Assembly (NCBI RefSeq): GCF_006716265.1
Contig: NZ_VFOS01000001.1
Location: 1,302,001 to 1,366,000 of the forward strand
Direction of reading: 5' to 3'
DNA: 64,000 nucleotides
Source: Rarobacter faecitabidus
GTDB taxonomy: Bacteria > Actinomycetota > Actinomycetes > Actinomycetales > Cellulomonadaceae
Part shown: positions 47,898 to 59,068 of the stretch, in pieces
Layout: every line of letters starts with the position of its first letter
Position numbering within the stretch: the first letter of the stretch is position 1
Program-made: the position numbers and the translations under genes
The notes under the pieces: model-generated
What the model saw: only the letters and a program-made list of their open reading frames with translations
Told to the model about the DNA's origin: nothing
The model's database searches: none

Positions 47898-49700
47898 TTA
47901 CAGGGTACCGGTTCCGGCCCTCAGTGCGCTGATCGCACGCTCCACGAGCCCGTTCACGAGCGTGGCGCGCCACGCCGTCCAGCCCTGCTTTCCGAGCGAG
48001 GACGAGTCAGCCTCGGTTAGGGCTCGCAGCACGCCGAGCAGGTCCTCGCGCCCGCCGACCAGGTCGATGAGCTCGCGGACGGTCCGAGGGTCCTCCGGAT
48101 CGTTGTTTAGCGCCAGTTTCGACAGCGACAGGTGGTGGCGGACCAGCAGCGTCACATCCGAGATGGTCTGGTCGTCGAAGCCCATGCGCTGCAGGATCCC
48201 GGGGACGAGCTCGGCCCCCGTGATTGAGTGGTCGTCGGCACCGGCTCGCTTGCCAATGTCGTGCAGGAGCGCGGCGAGATAGAGGATCTCGGGGCGCGGC
48301 ATGTCCGGCGTGGGGCGGCATCTCGAGATGACCTCGACGATGTGCCGGTCCACGGTGTGCCGGTGCGCCGCCACGCGCTGCGGCCGGTTGCGCACGCCCT
48401 GCCACTCGGGGATCCAGGAAGTCACGACGCCCGCGAGGTCCAGCGCCTCCCAGACGGGAATCTGCGCCGGACCGCTGGCGAGCAGGGACAGCAGCATGGT
48501 GCGGGCCGTCTTCGGCCACGGTTCGGGCAGGGGCGGGCACTTGGCGAGGCTCGCGACCGATACCGGTGACAGCGCGAGGGAGGTACGTACCGCGGTGGCG
48601 GCCGCCCGCAAAGGTAGCAGCGGATCGTTGGCGGGCTTGGCATCCACGGCCAGGACGAGTTCGCCGTCGTGCTCGACCAGTCCGTCTGCGACCGCACGTA
48701 GCCGCGGCGCCGTGCGCCGGCCACGGATGATGAAGGGGCGCGCGGCGAGCGATGGCCGTTGCAATGCCTGGCGAGCGCGGCGGATGGTGGAGTCGAGCGC
48801 GTAACTCACCTCGCGACCCGCCTCGGCGAGCACCGAGAGGTAGTCGTCGGAGTCCGGATAGCCGCTGAGTTCAGCGACCTCGTCCAGATCGGCCAGGAGT
48901 AGCTTGTTGGTGTGGCGCTTGCTGACGAGGTGCAGCATATCGCGGGCGTCCAGGAGAACCTCTCGCGCCTCGTCCACCGCCCCGTGCGGGCGATCGGTGA
49001 GCCAGGTGGCGGCGAGCGCGTCGAGCACCACGGCATCGCGCATGCCGCCACGCGCCTCTTTGAGGTCGGGCTCGATGAGGTAGGCGAGTTCGCCGAACCG
49101 CTCGGCGCGCGTCTTGATCGAGGACAGCAACTCGGGTAGCCGGCGGCGGGCCGCCGATCGCCAGTCGCTCAGGACGACTGAGCTGGCGCGATGCACGATC
49201 ACGGTGTCACCCGCGAGCGCTCGCATGTCGAGCATCCCCACGGCCGCGGGAACATCCTTCGCTGCCACCTGGCGGCATTGGGCAAGCGTCCGCACGGAGT
49301 GGTCGAGGTCGATTCCCTCGTCCCACAGTGGGTACCAGAGCTTCTCGGCGAGCGTCGACAGATCGGTTGAGCTGTGTCCTCGTCCCTCGTGGACGAGGAC
49401 GAGGTCGAGGTCGGACACCGGGCCCATGTCGCCACGTCCGAGCGACCCCACCGCGGCGAGGGCAACGCCTTCCGCCGAGCCGTCGATCGCCTCATCCCAC
49501 AGGACCTTGAGTCGGGTAGCGATCGTTTCGACCAGTACGTGGCGCCGGGTCTGGCCGAGCGTCATGCCGTCGGCCGCCGGAAGCGCGTCCGGCCCCGAGT
49601 ACCGCGCCCCGACCTCGAGCATCGCAGCCCGAAGGCCCCGCACGCCATCAGTGTGCGGGGCCTTCGGTACCTCGCTGTGCTGGGTTCCGGAGTGATCCAT
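47898..49700 (-). CDS. glnD: PII uridylyl/adenylyltransferase GlnD, lacking ACT domains
   Basis: Covalently modifies and demodifies PII (adenylylates in actinobacteria) in response to nitrogen. 600 residues, against about 750-900 for the family. The nucleotidyltransferase site [22 protein letters not shown] (about 85-106) and the central helical region are present, and the HD domain reads [16 protein letters not shown], then [19 protein letters not shown] and [13 protein letters not shown]. After about residue 520 the protein ends at AGTGTL, without the two C-terminal ACT domains that bind glutamine. Only 63 bases lie before ffh, with no shifted remnant. The ATG at 49700 has GAAGGAGGG, and is 71 bases from the glnB stop. 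Probably functional in transfer, but its glutamine sensing must differ. Confidence 0.9.
   Translation of the reverse strand: MDHSGTQHSEVPKAPHTDGVRGLRAAMLEVGARYSGPDALPAADGMTLGQTRRHVLVETIATRLKVLWDEAIDGSAEGVALAAVGSLGRGDMGPVSDLDLVLVHEGRGHSSTDLSTLAEKLWYPLWDEGIDLDHSVRTLAQCRQVAAKDVPAAVGMLDMRALAGDTVIVHRASSVVLSDWRSAARRRLPELLSSIKTRAERFGELAYLIEPDLKEARGGMRDAVVLDALAATWLTDRPHGAVDEAREVLLDARDMLHLVSKRHTNKLLLADLDEVAELSGYPDSDDYLSVLAEAGREVSYALDSTIRRARQALQRPSLAARPFIIRGRRTAPRLRAVADGLVEHDGELVLAVDAKPANDPLLPLRAAATAVRTSLALSPVSVASLAKCPPLPEPWPKTARTMLLSLLASGPAQIPVWEALDLAGVVTSWIPEWQGVRNRPQRVAAHRHTVDRHIVEVISRCRPTPDMPRPEILYLAALLHDIGKRAGADDHSITGAELVPGILQRMGFDDQTISDVTLLVRHHLSLSKLALNNDPEDPRTVRELIDLVGGREDLLGVLRALTEADSSSLGKQGWTAWRATLVNGLVERAISALRAGTGTL
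49629..49667 (-). other. Perfect 15-bp hairpin within glnD codons 12-24
   Basis: CCGAAGGCCCCGCAC (49629-49643) and its exact reverse complement (49653-49667) flank nine bases. It reads as a GC-rich terminator stem (AAGGCCCC...GGGGCCTT) but lies inside the reading frame of glnD, 34 bases after its start codon. It could attenuate transcription of glnD after amtB-glnB or block ribosomes. Confidence 0.75.
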
Positions 49701-49771
49701 CTTGGCCCTCCTTCGATTCCCTGCGTCAGCGATGTTGTTTTGTGAGGTCGAACTTCAAGGTGTCGGGCTGA

Positions 49772-51402
<1,631 letters not shown>

Positions 51403-51593
51403 GAATGGGTCGCCTCTCTGAACCACCAGCGCCAGGCCGGTCATCATCTTTGGTCAGCCGTTCGACTAACCTCAAGATCAACCCTGACGCATGGGGATTT
51501 CACCCATCGTGCGCGAATATTTCGTTTCTGTATCGCGACGCGTCTGTATGTAAATGCTGTGTTACGCGGCGCGTCCCGCGTGGGCTGGATCGC
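51403..51593 (-). promoter_or_regulatory. amtB upstream region
   Basis: 191 bases between the lipoprotein stop and amtB. On the minus strand it contains GTAAC-n6-TTTAC, faintly like a GlnR half-site pair, and an AT-rich run around GAAATATTC. No confident -35/-10 or AmtR/GlnR site can be set by eye; the region holds no gene. Confidence 0.3.
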
Positions 51594-52280
51594 TCAGAAC
51601 TGGAGGTTCTTTTCGATCCAGCGCGGTTCGCCATCTACATACGTTGGAATACGGAACGATGCCGTGAACCGAGGAACGACACCGGATTCGAGCTTTTGGC
51701 TGAAAATGGAGACAAACTTCGGAACGTCCTGCACTCGCGCCGTCTCCCAGGTCGCGCCAGCCTCATCGCTGGCGATGGACTCAAGGGTCGCGCCGCTGCA
51801 GGCACGCACGATGGCAGACGGCCACCCGGCACCCGTGGGAATTCGAGAGACGGAATCACACCCACTCAGCGAGGTGAAGGTGGGAGTCGCCGAGTACACG
51901 CCGTCCAGTGCGGGAAGTGATGAGGACACGGACTGTGTGGCCGGCGCCTCCGTATCGTTGGCCTTGTTCGTTTCCCATGTCGACGAAATAGTGACCGAGT
52001 AGTAGTCGAAGTCCGGGTCGTCGTCCTTGAGGACGGACGTCGAGGCGCAGAGGGTGACTGTGCCGGTGGGGGCGTCACCGTTTCGCAGGCCCCTCCACCA
52101 GCCCGGCTCGGCACCTCGCCACTCGATGGGGTCCTCGCACCGACTGCCAAGGACCGACGCCTCGACGGTATCCGACCTAACCGCGTTCGCTTCGTCGTTT
52201 TCACCGGAGTGCGGCCCGCACGCGGTACAGACGAGGCAAGCCGCCGCCATCGCCACCGCGGCGCCCACTCGAGGCAGCAC
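51594..52280 (-). CDS. Hypothetical lipoprotein
   Basis: 228 residues. A lipoprotein signal peptide ([17 protein letters not shown], Cys about 21 in the lipobox VCTAC) would attach it to the outside of the membrane. The rest is polar, with a Trp-rich segment (GWWRG, about 60), acidic stretches and two to three Cys that may form disulfides. No domain is recognised. The GTG start has GGGGAGG in the last codons of ftsY and lies two bases after the ftsY stop, so it is coupled to ftsY. Function unknown; I would not assign one. Confidence 0.75.
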   Translation of the reverse strand: MLPRVGAAVAMAAACLVCTACGPHSGENDEANAVRSDTVEASVLGSRCEDPIEWRGAEPGWWRGLRNGDAPTGTVTLCASTSVLKDDDPDFDYYSVTISSTWETNKANDTEAPATQSVSSSLPALDGVYSATPTFTSLSGCDSVSRIPTGAGWPSAIVRACSGATLESIASDEAGATWETARVQDVPKFVSIFSQKLESGVVPRFTASFRIPTYVDGEPRWIEKNLQF

Positions 52281-52282
52281 GA

Positions 52283-53470
52283 TCAGGCCTCCCCGAGTAG
52301 CCCGTCGACGAATTGCTCAGGATCGAACGGCGCGAGGTCGTCCGACCCTTCGCCCAGTCCCACGAGTTTGACCGGGAGGCCGAGTTCCCGCTGCACGGCG
52401 ACGACGATCCCGCCCTTGGCGGTGCCGTCGAGCTTTGTGAGGACGATGCCCGTCACACCGGCCACCTCCGTGAACACTCGCGCCTGGGCCAATCCGTTCT
52501 GGCCGGTAGTCGCGTCGAGCACCAGAAGTACCTCGCTCAGCGGCGCCTCCTTCTCGATGACACGCGACACCTTGCCCAGTTCGTCCATCAGGCCCGTTTT
52601 GTTCTGAAGTCGGCCGGCAGTATCGACGAGCACCACGTCCACGCCCTCGGCCGATCCGCGCTTAACGGCGTCGAACGCCACCGAAGCCGGATCGGCGCCG
52701 TCGCGGTCGGATCGCACGGTCTCCACGCCGACCCGGTTGCCCCACGTGGTGAGCTGGTCGGCAGCGGCGGCGCGGAACGTGTCGGCGGCACCGAGCAGGA
52801 CTTTCTTTTCCTCGGCGACCAGGACTCGCGTCAGCTTGCCGACGGTCGTGGTCTTCCCGGCTCCGTTGACGCCGACCACCAGGACGACGGCTGGCTTCTC
52901 AGCGCCGTCCTCGGTGATGTGCTTGGACAGGTTCAGGGTGCGCTCGAGCGTCGGATCGACCAGATCGACTAGCTTGCTACGCAGCAGGGCGCGCACCTGC
53001 GCGGGTTCCGCCAGGGCGCGCACGCGCACCTCATTGCGCAGATCTTCCACGAGTTCGATCGCCGGACCGGCACCGATGTCCGCTAGTAGGAGCGTCTCTT
53101 CCAGTTCGTCCCAGTCGTCCTCGCTCAGCGAATCGCGCGAGAGCACGGCGAGCAGTTTGACGCCGAGCGGCGAGCCGGACCGCGCGAGCCGTGCCTTAAG
53201 CCGCCCGAACCGGCCGAGCACCGGCTCGGGACGTTCCAGCACGGCGACGGCGGAGGACTCGTCCTCAGCCGAGGAACCGGCCGGCGCCTCCGCCTGGCCA
53301 CCGAACTGGTCGATGCCCGCGGGTTCATGGACGGGAGTCTCCGACGGCTCCGACGGCGGCTCGAAGGGCTTGCCCGGTCGTTTTCGGGAGATGAGCACGA
53401 TGGAGGCGACGATGGCCACGACCACCAGGACTGCGGCAACTATCACGGCTGGGGAGAACAGATCATTCAC
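52283..53470 (-). CDS. ftsY: Signal recognition particle receptor FtsY
   Basis: Membrane-bound GTPase that docks Ffh. 395 residues: an N-terminal membrane helix (about 7-28), an acidic/Pro-rich linker (about 35-80), N domain, and G domain with [39 protein letters not shown] and [15 protein letters not shown]. The start is a GTG at 53470. It follows smc after 170 bases, and is followed by a coupled lipoprotein gene. Confidence 0.96.
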   Translation of the reverse strand: MNDLFSPAVIVAAVLVVVAIVASIVLISRKRPGKPFEPPSEPSETPVHEPAGIDQFGGQAEAPAGSSAEDESSAVAVLERPEPVLGRFGRLKARLARSGSPLGVKLLAVLSRDSLSEDDWDELEETLLLADIGAGPAIELVEDLRNEVRVRALAEPAQVRALLRSKLVDLVDPTLERTLNLSKHITEDGAEKPAVVLVVGVNGAGKTTTVGKLTRVLVAEEKKVLLGAADTFRAAAADQLTTWGNRVGVETVRSDRDGADPASVAFDAVKRGSAEGVDVVLVDTAGRLQNKTGLMDELGKVSRVIEKEAPLSEVLLVLDATTGQNGLAQARVFTEVAGVTGIVLTKLDGTAKGGIVVAVQRELGLPVKLVGLGEGSDDLAPFDPEQFVDGLLGEA

Positions 53471-53629
53471 GCGCCCTAGTCTGCCACGCGGAGCCCGGCT
53501 CGCCTGCCGTAGCCGTCAGGATCCGCGAGACGAGGGAACACCGGTTGTGGCTGCTGAGTGCGCCCTATATCGGGTGCTCGATGGCCCTATCCGGTGTTTT
53601 CTCGAGGGCGGGCTCGGGGAGGTCGACTA

Positions 53630-53657
53630 GCGTCGGCCGTCAGGCGTCGGCCGTCAG
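53630..53657. repeat. 14-bp tandem duplication at smc stop
   Basis: GCGTCGGCCGTCAG occurs at 53630-53643 and 53644-53657; the smc stop codon lies in the first copy and the LTADA codons in the second. Confidence 0.8.
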
Positions 53658-56600
53658 GCGCTGGGAGATGACGGTCGTCACGCCGTCGCCGCGCATGGTC
53701 ACGCCGTAAAGGGCGTCGGCGATCTCCATCGTGCGCTTCTGGTGCGTGATGACGATGAGTTGCGAGTCGGTCTGAAGTTCCTTGAATATCTCCAGGAGCC
53801 GCCCCAGATTGACGTCATCGAGCGCCGCCTCGACCTCGTCCATCACGTAGAACGGGCTTGGCCTGGCCTTGAAGATCGCGACCAACATGGCGACGGCCGC
53901 GAGCGAGCGTTCGCCGCCGGAGAGCAGCGACAGTCGTTTGACCTTCTTGCCCGCTGGACGCGCCTCCACCTCCACGCCCGTGTTCAGCATGTCGGCGGGG
54001 TCGGTCAGGACGAGCCGCCCCTCACCACCCGGGAAGAGTCGGGCAAAAACCCGCTCGAACTGCTGCTCCGTGTCGGCGAAAGCCTCGGCGAAGACCTTCT
54101 CGACGCGCTCGTCCACCTCATGGACGATGTGCAGCAGGTCCTGGCGCGATCGCTTGATGTCGGCCAACTGCTCCGTGAGGAATCGGTGGCGTTCCTCGAG
54201 CGCAGCGTGCTCCTCCATCGCGAGCGGGTTGATCTTGCCGAGCAGGGACATGGCACGTTGGGCGGCGCGCAGCCGCTTCTCCTGCTCCGCGCGCACGTAG
54301 GGAATCAGCCGCGGCTCGGGCTCGCCGCCGTCCTCGTCCGACTCGTCGGGCTCGTCGACGACGGGGACCCCCTGGTGGGGGCCGTACTCCTCCACGAGAA
54401 CGTCTGGATCGATGCCCAGCTCGTCGGCGGCGCGCTGGCGGACCTGTTCGAGCCTGGCCTCGTGCTGAGCCTGTGCGAGTGCCTCGCGGTGCGCAGCATC
54501 GAGAAGTTTCGCTGCCTCCGCTCGAAGCTCTTCCCTCTTGTCCCGCGCTCGCGTGGCCTCGCGTTCGAGTTCGCGGCGCTGGGCGTTCGTCTCATCTCGA
54601 TGGGCCGCCGCCTGCTGCAGCGATGCCTCCAGCCGGGTGAGCGCCGTATCGATTCCCGTCACGACATCCGCTGCGCGTTCGATGCCCTGCTTGCGATTTT
54701 CCTCGGCCTGCGCGGCCTCGCGCCTGCGCTGGCGCTCCTGATCGGCGGTGCGCGTAAGCGCCTCCGCTTTGCCTGCCAGCGCTCGCGCCCGCTCCTGGGC
54801 GGTACGCAGCACGAGTTTGGCGTCGGTTTCTGCGCCCCGGGCACGCTTTGCGGTTTCCTCGAATGCGCTCAGTTCCTGGACGAGTTCTTCGACGCGCCCT
54901 TGCGATTCCGCCGGATCCTGCTGGGCGGCATCGTATCGCTGAACCGCCTCGGCGAGGTCGGCCCGCATGGTCTCCATACCCGATTCACGTTCGGCGCGGC
55001 TGGCGGTCAGCCGCTCGATGTTCGCCTGCGCTCGGCGCATCTCCTCGCCGATGCGCGCGAGTTTGGCTGCGACCGCAGAAATCTTGGCGTCCGAATCGTG
55101 CAGCCGCATGAGCGCCGCATCGTGTTCCGCCTGCGCCGATGCCACCTCCGACTGCACATCCGACTCCCGCCGCGTGAGTTCGGCCAGGGTGGCGCGCACC
55201 GTCTCAAGGTCGCGCGCCGTGTCGTCGTAGTCTGCCTGAAGTTGCAGGACCGACGGCGAGGAACTCGACCCGCCCCAGCCGTGCGCTGGTCCTAGCAGGT
55301 CGCCCGCCGTCGTCGCCACCCGCAGTTGCGGGAACCGGCCTCGCAGCGCGCGGGCCGTGGCGAGATCGGGGGCGACGATCACGTCTCCCAGCAGTGCCGT
55401 GAGTGCCGGCGTGATCGCGGCCGAGGTTGAGATGACATCGAGCGCACGACGCACGCCGTCGCCCGTCGCGGCTGGCACGACGACGGACTCGTCTCCCACT
55501 GCGCAGATGACTATCGCGGCGCGTCCAGCATCGTTCTCGTGAAGCCAGTGCAACGCCGCGGTTGCCGACTCGTCGTCCGCCACCACGACAGCGTTGGCGT
55601 AGGGCCCAAGCGCAGCGTCGATCGCCTCCTCGAACCCGTGCTCCACCACGATGGCCGCGGCCAGTGATCCCTGCACGTTGGCCGGTTGATCGGCAAGGAG
55701 GGCGCCGACACCGTCCTTCCTGGTGAGCGCGAGGTCCAGGGCCTCTAGCCGGGCGCTGCGAGTGGCGATCTCGCCGCTCGCACGCTGGATCGAGTCGGCG
55801 AGATCCCTGCTCGAAGACTGCACTTGCTCGAGGCGATCGCGCGCCGCCTCGAATGCCGCATCCAGGTCGATCTCGCCCGCCTCGACGTCCGCGACCTCCA
55901 TCTCGATGGAGCGGTAACTGCGCTCCGCCTCCGCGACTTCCGCGGTGAGCCGGGCGATCTCCGCATCCAAGCGGGCGATCTCCAGTTCACTCGCCTCGAG
56001 CTTGCCACGGCTGGTCTCGACCCGACCGGCGAGGCGCGCCATGCCCTCCCGACGGTCAGCGATTGCCCGCTGTAGCTCGCGTGCCTCATCGGCGCTCTCA
56101 CGCGCCTTCGCCTCCGCGATCTCCCTTGCCTGGGTCATCGCGGCGAGCGATGTCGCCGCCGCCTCCACCTCGGCTGCCAACTCGGCCTCGGCGACGCGCG
56201 TCCGCTCGGCCTGGGCGAGTAGTTCCTCCGGGTCGGCGCCGAACTGGGCAGTCCGCACCTCGCTGAGCAATTGGACGCGCTGGGTAGCCAACGCGCGCAG
56301 CGAGCGCAAGCGTTCTCGCAGTGATGACAACCGGTACCAGGTCTCCGCCGCCCGATCCGCGGCCGGGCTGGCGTCGGCGATCCGATGCTGCGCGAAGGCC
56401 ACCTGCGCGTCGGCCCGTTTGATCTCAGTTTCGAGTTCCGCCTGCTTCGCCTCGATCTGGCTGAGGTCCGCGGCCTCCTGCTCGTGTCGAGCGATGGCCT
56501 GCGCCAGATCGTCCGCAAGCAGGCGGGCGCTGGCGTCGCGCACCTCGGCCTGGATCACCGAAGCTCGCCGAGCGACCTGCGCCTGCTTGGCGAGCGGACC

Positions 56601-57206
56601 GAGTTGTCGCCGGATCTCCGCCGTGAGGTCCTGGAGGCGGGTGAGATTTGTCGCCATCCCTTCGAGCTTGCGCAGCGCCTTCTCCTTGCGACGCCGGTGC
56701 TTGAGGACGCCCGATGCCTCCTCGATGAACCCGCGGCGTTCCTCCGGGGTCGCGCGTAGCACCGCATCGAGCTGGCCCTGCCCGACGATGACGTGCATCT
56801 GGCGGCCCATGCCAGTGTCGGAGAGGAGTTCCTGCACGTCCAGGAGCCGGCACGGCGATCCATTGATCGCGTATTCGGAGCCGCCACTGCGGAACAGCGT
56901 GCGCGAGATGGTGACCTCGGCGTAGTCGATCGGCAGCGCCCCGTCGGCGTTGTCGATCGTGAGTGACACCTCAGCGCGGCCGAGCGGGGCTCGGCCCGAT
57001 GTTCCGGCGAAGATGACGTCCTCCATCTTGCCGCCTCGTAGAGTCTTAGCCCCCTGCTCCCCCATCACCCACGCGAGAGCGTCGACGACGTTCGACTTTC
57101 CCGAACCGTTTGGGCCGACGACGCAGGTGACGCCGGGCTCGAGTTGCAGGGTCGTCGCTGACGCGAACGACTTGAAGCCGCGCAGGGTCAGCGTCTTGAG
57201 GTACAC
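53640..57206 (-). CDS. smc: Chromosome condensation protein SMC
   Basis: ATPase of chromosome organisation and segregation, acting with ScpA and ScpB. 1188 residues: N-terminal head with Walker A GPNGSGKSNVVDALAWVMGEQG (about 32-53), a long coiled coil (about 170-500), hinge (about 510-660, with DGVGALLADQPANVQGSLAAAIVVEHGFEEAIDAALG), second coiled coil, and C-terminal head with the signature KRLSLLSGGERSLAAVAMLVAIF and Walker B VMDEVEAALDD (about 1100-1140). The GTG at 57206 has TAGTCT six bases upstream and no ribosome binding site, pointing to a leaderless mRNA. Confidence 0.98.
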   Translation of the reverse strand: MYLKTLTLRGFKSFASATTLQLEPGVTCVVGPNGSGKSNVVDALAWVMGEQGAKTLRGGKMEDVIFAGTSGRAPLGRAEVSLTIDNADGALPIDYAEVTISRTLFRSGGSEYAINGSPCRLLDVQELLSDTGMGRQMHVIVGQGQLDAVLRATPEERRGFIEEASGVLKHRRRKEKALRKLEGMATNLTRLQDLTAEIRRQLGPLAKQAQVARRASVIQAEVRDASARLLADDLAQAIARHEQEAADLSQIEAKQAELETEIKRADAQVAFAQHRIADASPAADRAAETWYRLSSLRERLRSLRALATQRVQLLSEVRTAQFGADPEELLAQAERTRVAEAELAAEVEAAATSLAAMTQAREIAEAKARESADEARELQRAIADRREGMARLAGRVETSRGKLEASELEIARLDAEIARLTAEVAEAERSYRSIEMEVADVEAGEIDLDAAFEAARDRLEQVQSSSRDLADSIQRASGEIATRSARLEALDLALTRKDGVGALLADQPANVQGSLAAAIVVEHGFEEAIDAALGPYANAVVVADDESATAALHWLHENDAGRAAIVICAVGDESVVVPAATGDGVRRALDVISTSAAITPALTALLGDVIVAPDLATARALRGRFPQLRVATTAGDLLGPAHGWGGSSSSPSVLQLQADYDDTARDLETVRATLAELTRRESDVQSEVASAQAEHDAALMRLHDSDAKISAVAAKLARIGEEMRRAQANIERLTASRAERESGMETMRADLAEAVQRYDAAQQDPAESQGRVEELVQELSAFEETAKRARGAETDAKLVLRTAQERARALAGKAEALTRTADQERQRRREAAQAEENRKQGIERAADVVTGIDTALTRLEASLQQAAAHRDETNAQRRELEREATRARDKREELRAEAAKLLDAAHREALAQAQHEARLEQVRQRAADELGIDPDVLVEEYGPHQGVPVVDEPDESDEDGGEPEPRLIPYVRAEQEKRLRAAQRAMSLLGKINPLAMEEHAALEERHRFLTEQLADIKRSRQDLLHIVHEVDERVEKVFAEAFADTEQQFERVFARLFPGGEGRLVLTDPADMLNTGVEVEARPAGKKVKRLSLLSGGERSLAAVAMLVAIFKARPSPFYVMDEVEAALDDVNLGRLLEIFKELQTDSQLIVITHQKRTMEIADALYGVTMRGDGVTTVISQRLTADA

Positions 57207-57212
57207 CCCAAA

Positions 57213-57218
57213 AGACTA
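57213..57218 (-). promoter_or_regulatory. Candidate -10 element of smc (leaderless)
   Basis: TAGTCT on the minus strand, exactly six bases before the GTG of smc. No clear -35. Same layout as for thyA, dapB, proS and the CAP gene. Confidence 0.5.
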
Positions 57219-57262
57219 ACCGGGACGCCGCGGGATGTGGACGATATCGAGCCGAATGGCGC

Positions 57263-57910
57263 TTACTTCTTCGTGGTCGCCGACTTGCCCTTGCTGTTCA
57301 CGTATCCCGCTCGGGGGTAGAAGCACTTACCCGCGTTCTTGCCAACGTATGGGGTGACGTTCAGCTTTTCGGTCGACGAGAAGCGAGTCTCGGTCTCGGA
57401 AACGGTGACCTTGTAGGTCTGCGACTTCTTGCCAATGGGGTTGATAAGTGCGTACCGGGTAACGACCCCACCCGGGTTCTTGGCGGTCGTCTGTACCGAT
57501 ATCGTGAGTTTCTTGGCGAAGACGGCAATCGGCTTGAGGGACGAGTACAACGGACCCGCCTTCGACTGCCCGTAGCACTCCACGAAGAAGACCGTCTTCT
57601 TAGGTAGCGTGTAGGTGTTTCCGCCGATCTTGACCCTGGATTTCTTCACCGCCACGTACGTCTCCACGTAGAAGCCCGACTTGGTCTTGGACTTCTTGAA
57701 CGTCTCGCCCTTGGTGTAGAACTGCTTGGCCAGTTCGGCGACCTGCGCGTATTCGGTGACGTCCTGGCCGAACCGGGCGATCTTGCCCGCCGTCACCTTG
57801 CCCGTTCTGTCGCATTCCTTCAATTTGGCGTTCGCCCCAGCGGCCCCGGGGCCGACGAGGGTCACTGTGGCGAGCAGTCCGGCAATGACCGCTCCGATGA
57901 CCTTCCGCAT
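57263..57910 (-). CDS. Small secreted Lys-rich protein, family not recognised
   Basis: 215 residues with a signal peptide (about 1-28, cut near ANA or GANA). The mature protein is basic, with alternating beta-like strands (KSKTKSGFYVETYVAVKKSRVKIGG, LYSSLKPIAVFAKKLTISVQTT) and two or three Cys (in KECDRT, VECYGQS and GKCFYP) that could form disulfides. No known domain is seen; homologues in related bacteria are likely orphans. The ATG at 57910 has GGAGAGG five bases upstream. It lies between ndk and smc, where rnc and mutM are usual in other actinobacteria; these are absent here. Function unknown. Confidence 0.75.
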   Translation of the reverse strand: MRKVIGAVIAGLLATVTLVGPGAAGANAKLKECDRTGKVTAGKIARFGQDVTEYAQVAELAKQFYTKGETFKKSKTKSGFYVETYVAVKKSRVKIGGNTYTLPKKTVFFVECYGQSKAGPLYSSLKPIAVFAKKLTISVQTTAKNPGGVVTRYALINPIGKKSQTYKVTVSETETRFSSTEKLNVTPYVGKNAGKCFYPRAGYVNSKGKSATTKK

Positions 57911-57932
57911 ACTGACCTCTCCGCCCTATCCA

Positions 57933-57958
57933 GGACGAGCCGCTCGCGCGGCTCGTCC
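57933..57958 (-). terminator. 11-bp hairpin with GCGA loop between ndk and secreted gene
   Basis: GGACGAGCCGC (57933-57943) and its exact complement (57948-57958) enclose a four-base loop that reads GCGA, a GNRA tetraloop, on the minus strand. It lies 77 bases beyond ndk and 22 bases before the secreted-protein start, so it is either a terminator for ndk or a leader stem; no T-run follows. Confidence 0.6.
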
Positions 57959-58035
57959 ATCCATCTTGGCGCGAGAAAGGCGCTGCCCAATAGCGCCATC
58001 TACCCCAGTTTCGGCTTCGAAACCCCAGTTCGCGG

Positions 58036-58470
58036 TCAGCGAACCAGGAAGGGGAACCAGATGGAGATCTCACGCTCGGCCGATTCGACCGAATCCGAAC
58101 CGTGAACGATGTTCTGCTGCACCGGGGCATCCCACGTGCGTCCGAGGTCGCCCCGGATCGTCCCCGGAGCCGCCGTGGTCGGGTCGGTCGTCCCCGCGAG
58201 CGACCGGAATCCCTCGATGACGCGCTCGCCGCTGGCGACAACGGCGAGCACCGGGCCGGAACTCATGAAGTCGACGAGCGGCGCGAAGAAGGGACGGTTA
58301 GCGTGCTCCGCGTAGTGCAGTTCGAGCAGGTCTCGCGGTGCGCGACGCAGTTCGACGGCCTCAAGGACGTAACCCTTCGCCTCAATACGGCGCAGGACCT
58401 CACCAGCGAGGCCTCGCGCGACGCCGTCGGGCTTGACGAGAATGAGCGTGCGTTCAGTTGTGACAGTCAT
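58036..58470 (-). CDS. ndk: Nucleoside-diphosphate kinase
   Basis: Hexameric kinase that balances NTP pools. 144 residues: TLILVKPDGVARGLAGEVLRRIEAKGY at the start, HYAEHANRPFFAPLVDFMSSGPVLAVVASGE, RGDLGRT and the active-site His in NIVHGSDSVESAEREISIWF. The ATG at 58470 gives the usual N-terminus; earlier in-frame codons are leader. Its neighbour order folC-DUF4233-ndk is conserved in actinobacteria. Confidence 0.97.
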   Translation of the reverse strand: MTVTTERTLILVKPDGVARGLAGEVLRRIEAKGYVLEAVELRRAPRDLLELHYAEHANRPFFAPLVDFMSSGPVLAVVASGERVIEGFRSLAGTTDPTTAAPGTIRGDLGRTWDAPVQQNIVHGSDSVESAEREISIWFPFLVR

Positions 58471-58593
58471 GGTGATAAGCCTAATAGGCGTGCGGGTGCC
58501 CGAGTCCGCCAATCGAGGGCCTCATCGTGGCGCGGGCCACCCGAGAACCTTTTGGGGAAGGAAAACGTGCCCGCCGAGCACATCAACGCGGCC

Positions 58594-58622
58594 CTGACCG
58601 GCATGGGCATCGGGCCAGTCAG
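58594..58622 (-). terminator. Weak hairpin at DUF4233 stop
   Basis: CTGAC (58594-58598) pairs with GTCAG (58618-58622), and GGC with GCC inside after one mismatch. It spans the DUF4233 stop codon; no T-run. Low strength. Confidence 0.35.
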
Positions 58623-59068
58623 ACGTTCGGGGCCGTATCCGGGTTGGCCGCGTCGTAGGCCGCTCGTTCTCGATCGATCCTGCCGCCCACCCACAGCGAG
58701 AGTATCCAGATGACCGTGAAAACGATGCCGAGCACGACCATCATCGGCACGACAAGCGCGCTGAGCAGGATCGGAACCTGCACTGCCGAACCGGCGATAT
58801 CCCCCGTCGACGTCCCCGCGTAGCGCGAGATGAGGATCAGTATCAGCACCAGCGCGCCGCCCGCGATCCACACGCGCGCGGCCGTGGGCGGATCGCCCTG
58901 CCAGACGCTCGGAACGCTGCGCAGGGTGTTGACGACGAGTGTCGCGAACAGGATGACGAACGCCTCGAGAATGAGCGTGGCCTGGGCGAACTGCATTTTC
59001 GCGCTGCGCTTCGCCCTGATCCGGTCGCCCGGGCGTGGCACCGGGTTCTTCGGCCTGTTCTCGCTCAC
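58619..59068 (-). CDS. DUF4233 membrane protein
   Basis: 149 residues: a basic N-terminus and three to four hydrophobic helices (about 28-48, 67-83, 94-128). The DUF4233 family is a folC neighbour found throughout actinobacteria; its function is unknown. The GTG start overlaps the folC stop by four bases (GTGA), so it is coupled. Confidence 0.87.
   Translation of the reverse strand: MSENRPKNPVPRPGDRIRAKRSAKMQFAQATLILEAFVILFATLVVNTLRSVPSVWQGDPPTAARVWIAGGALVLILILISRYAGTSTGDIAGSAVQVPILLSALVVPMMVVLGIVFTVIWILSLWVGGRIDRERAAYDAANPDTAPNV

Noticed and set aside
51480-51590. GlnR or AmtR binding site before amtB
   Set aside because: One GTAAC-n6-TTTAC is present but the second pair of the GlnR motif is missing, and no AmtR dyad is seen; kept only as a low-confidence region.
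53742-55295. Open frame on the plus strand opposite smc
   Set aside because: The smc coiled coil leaves open antisense frames; no start signal or family match was seen.
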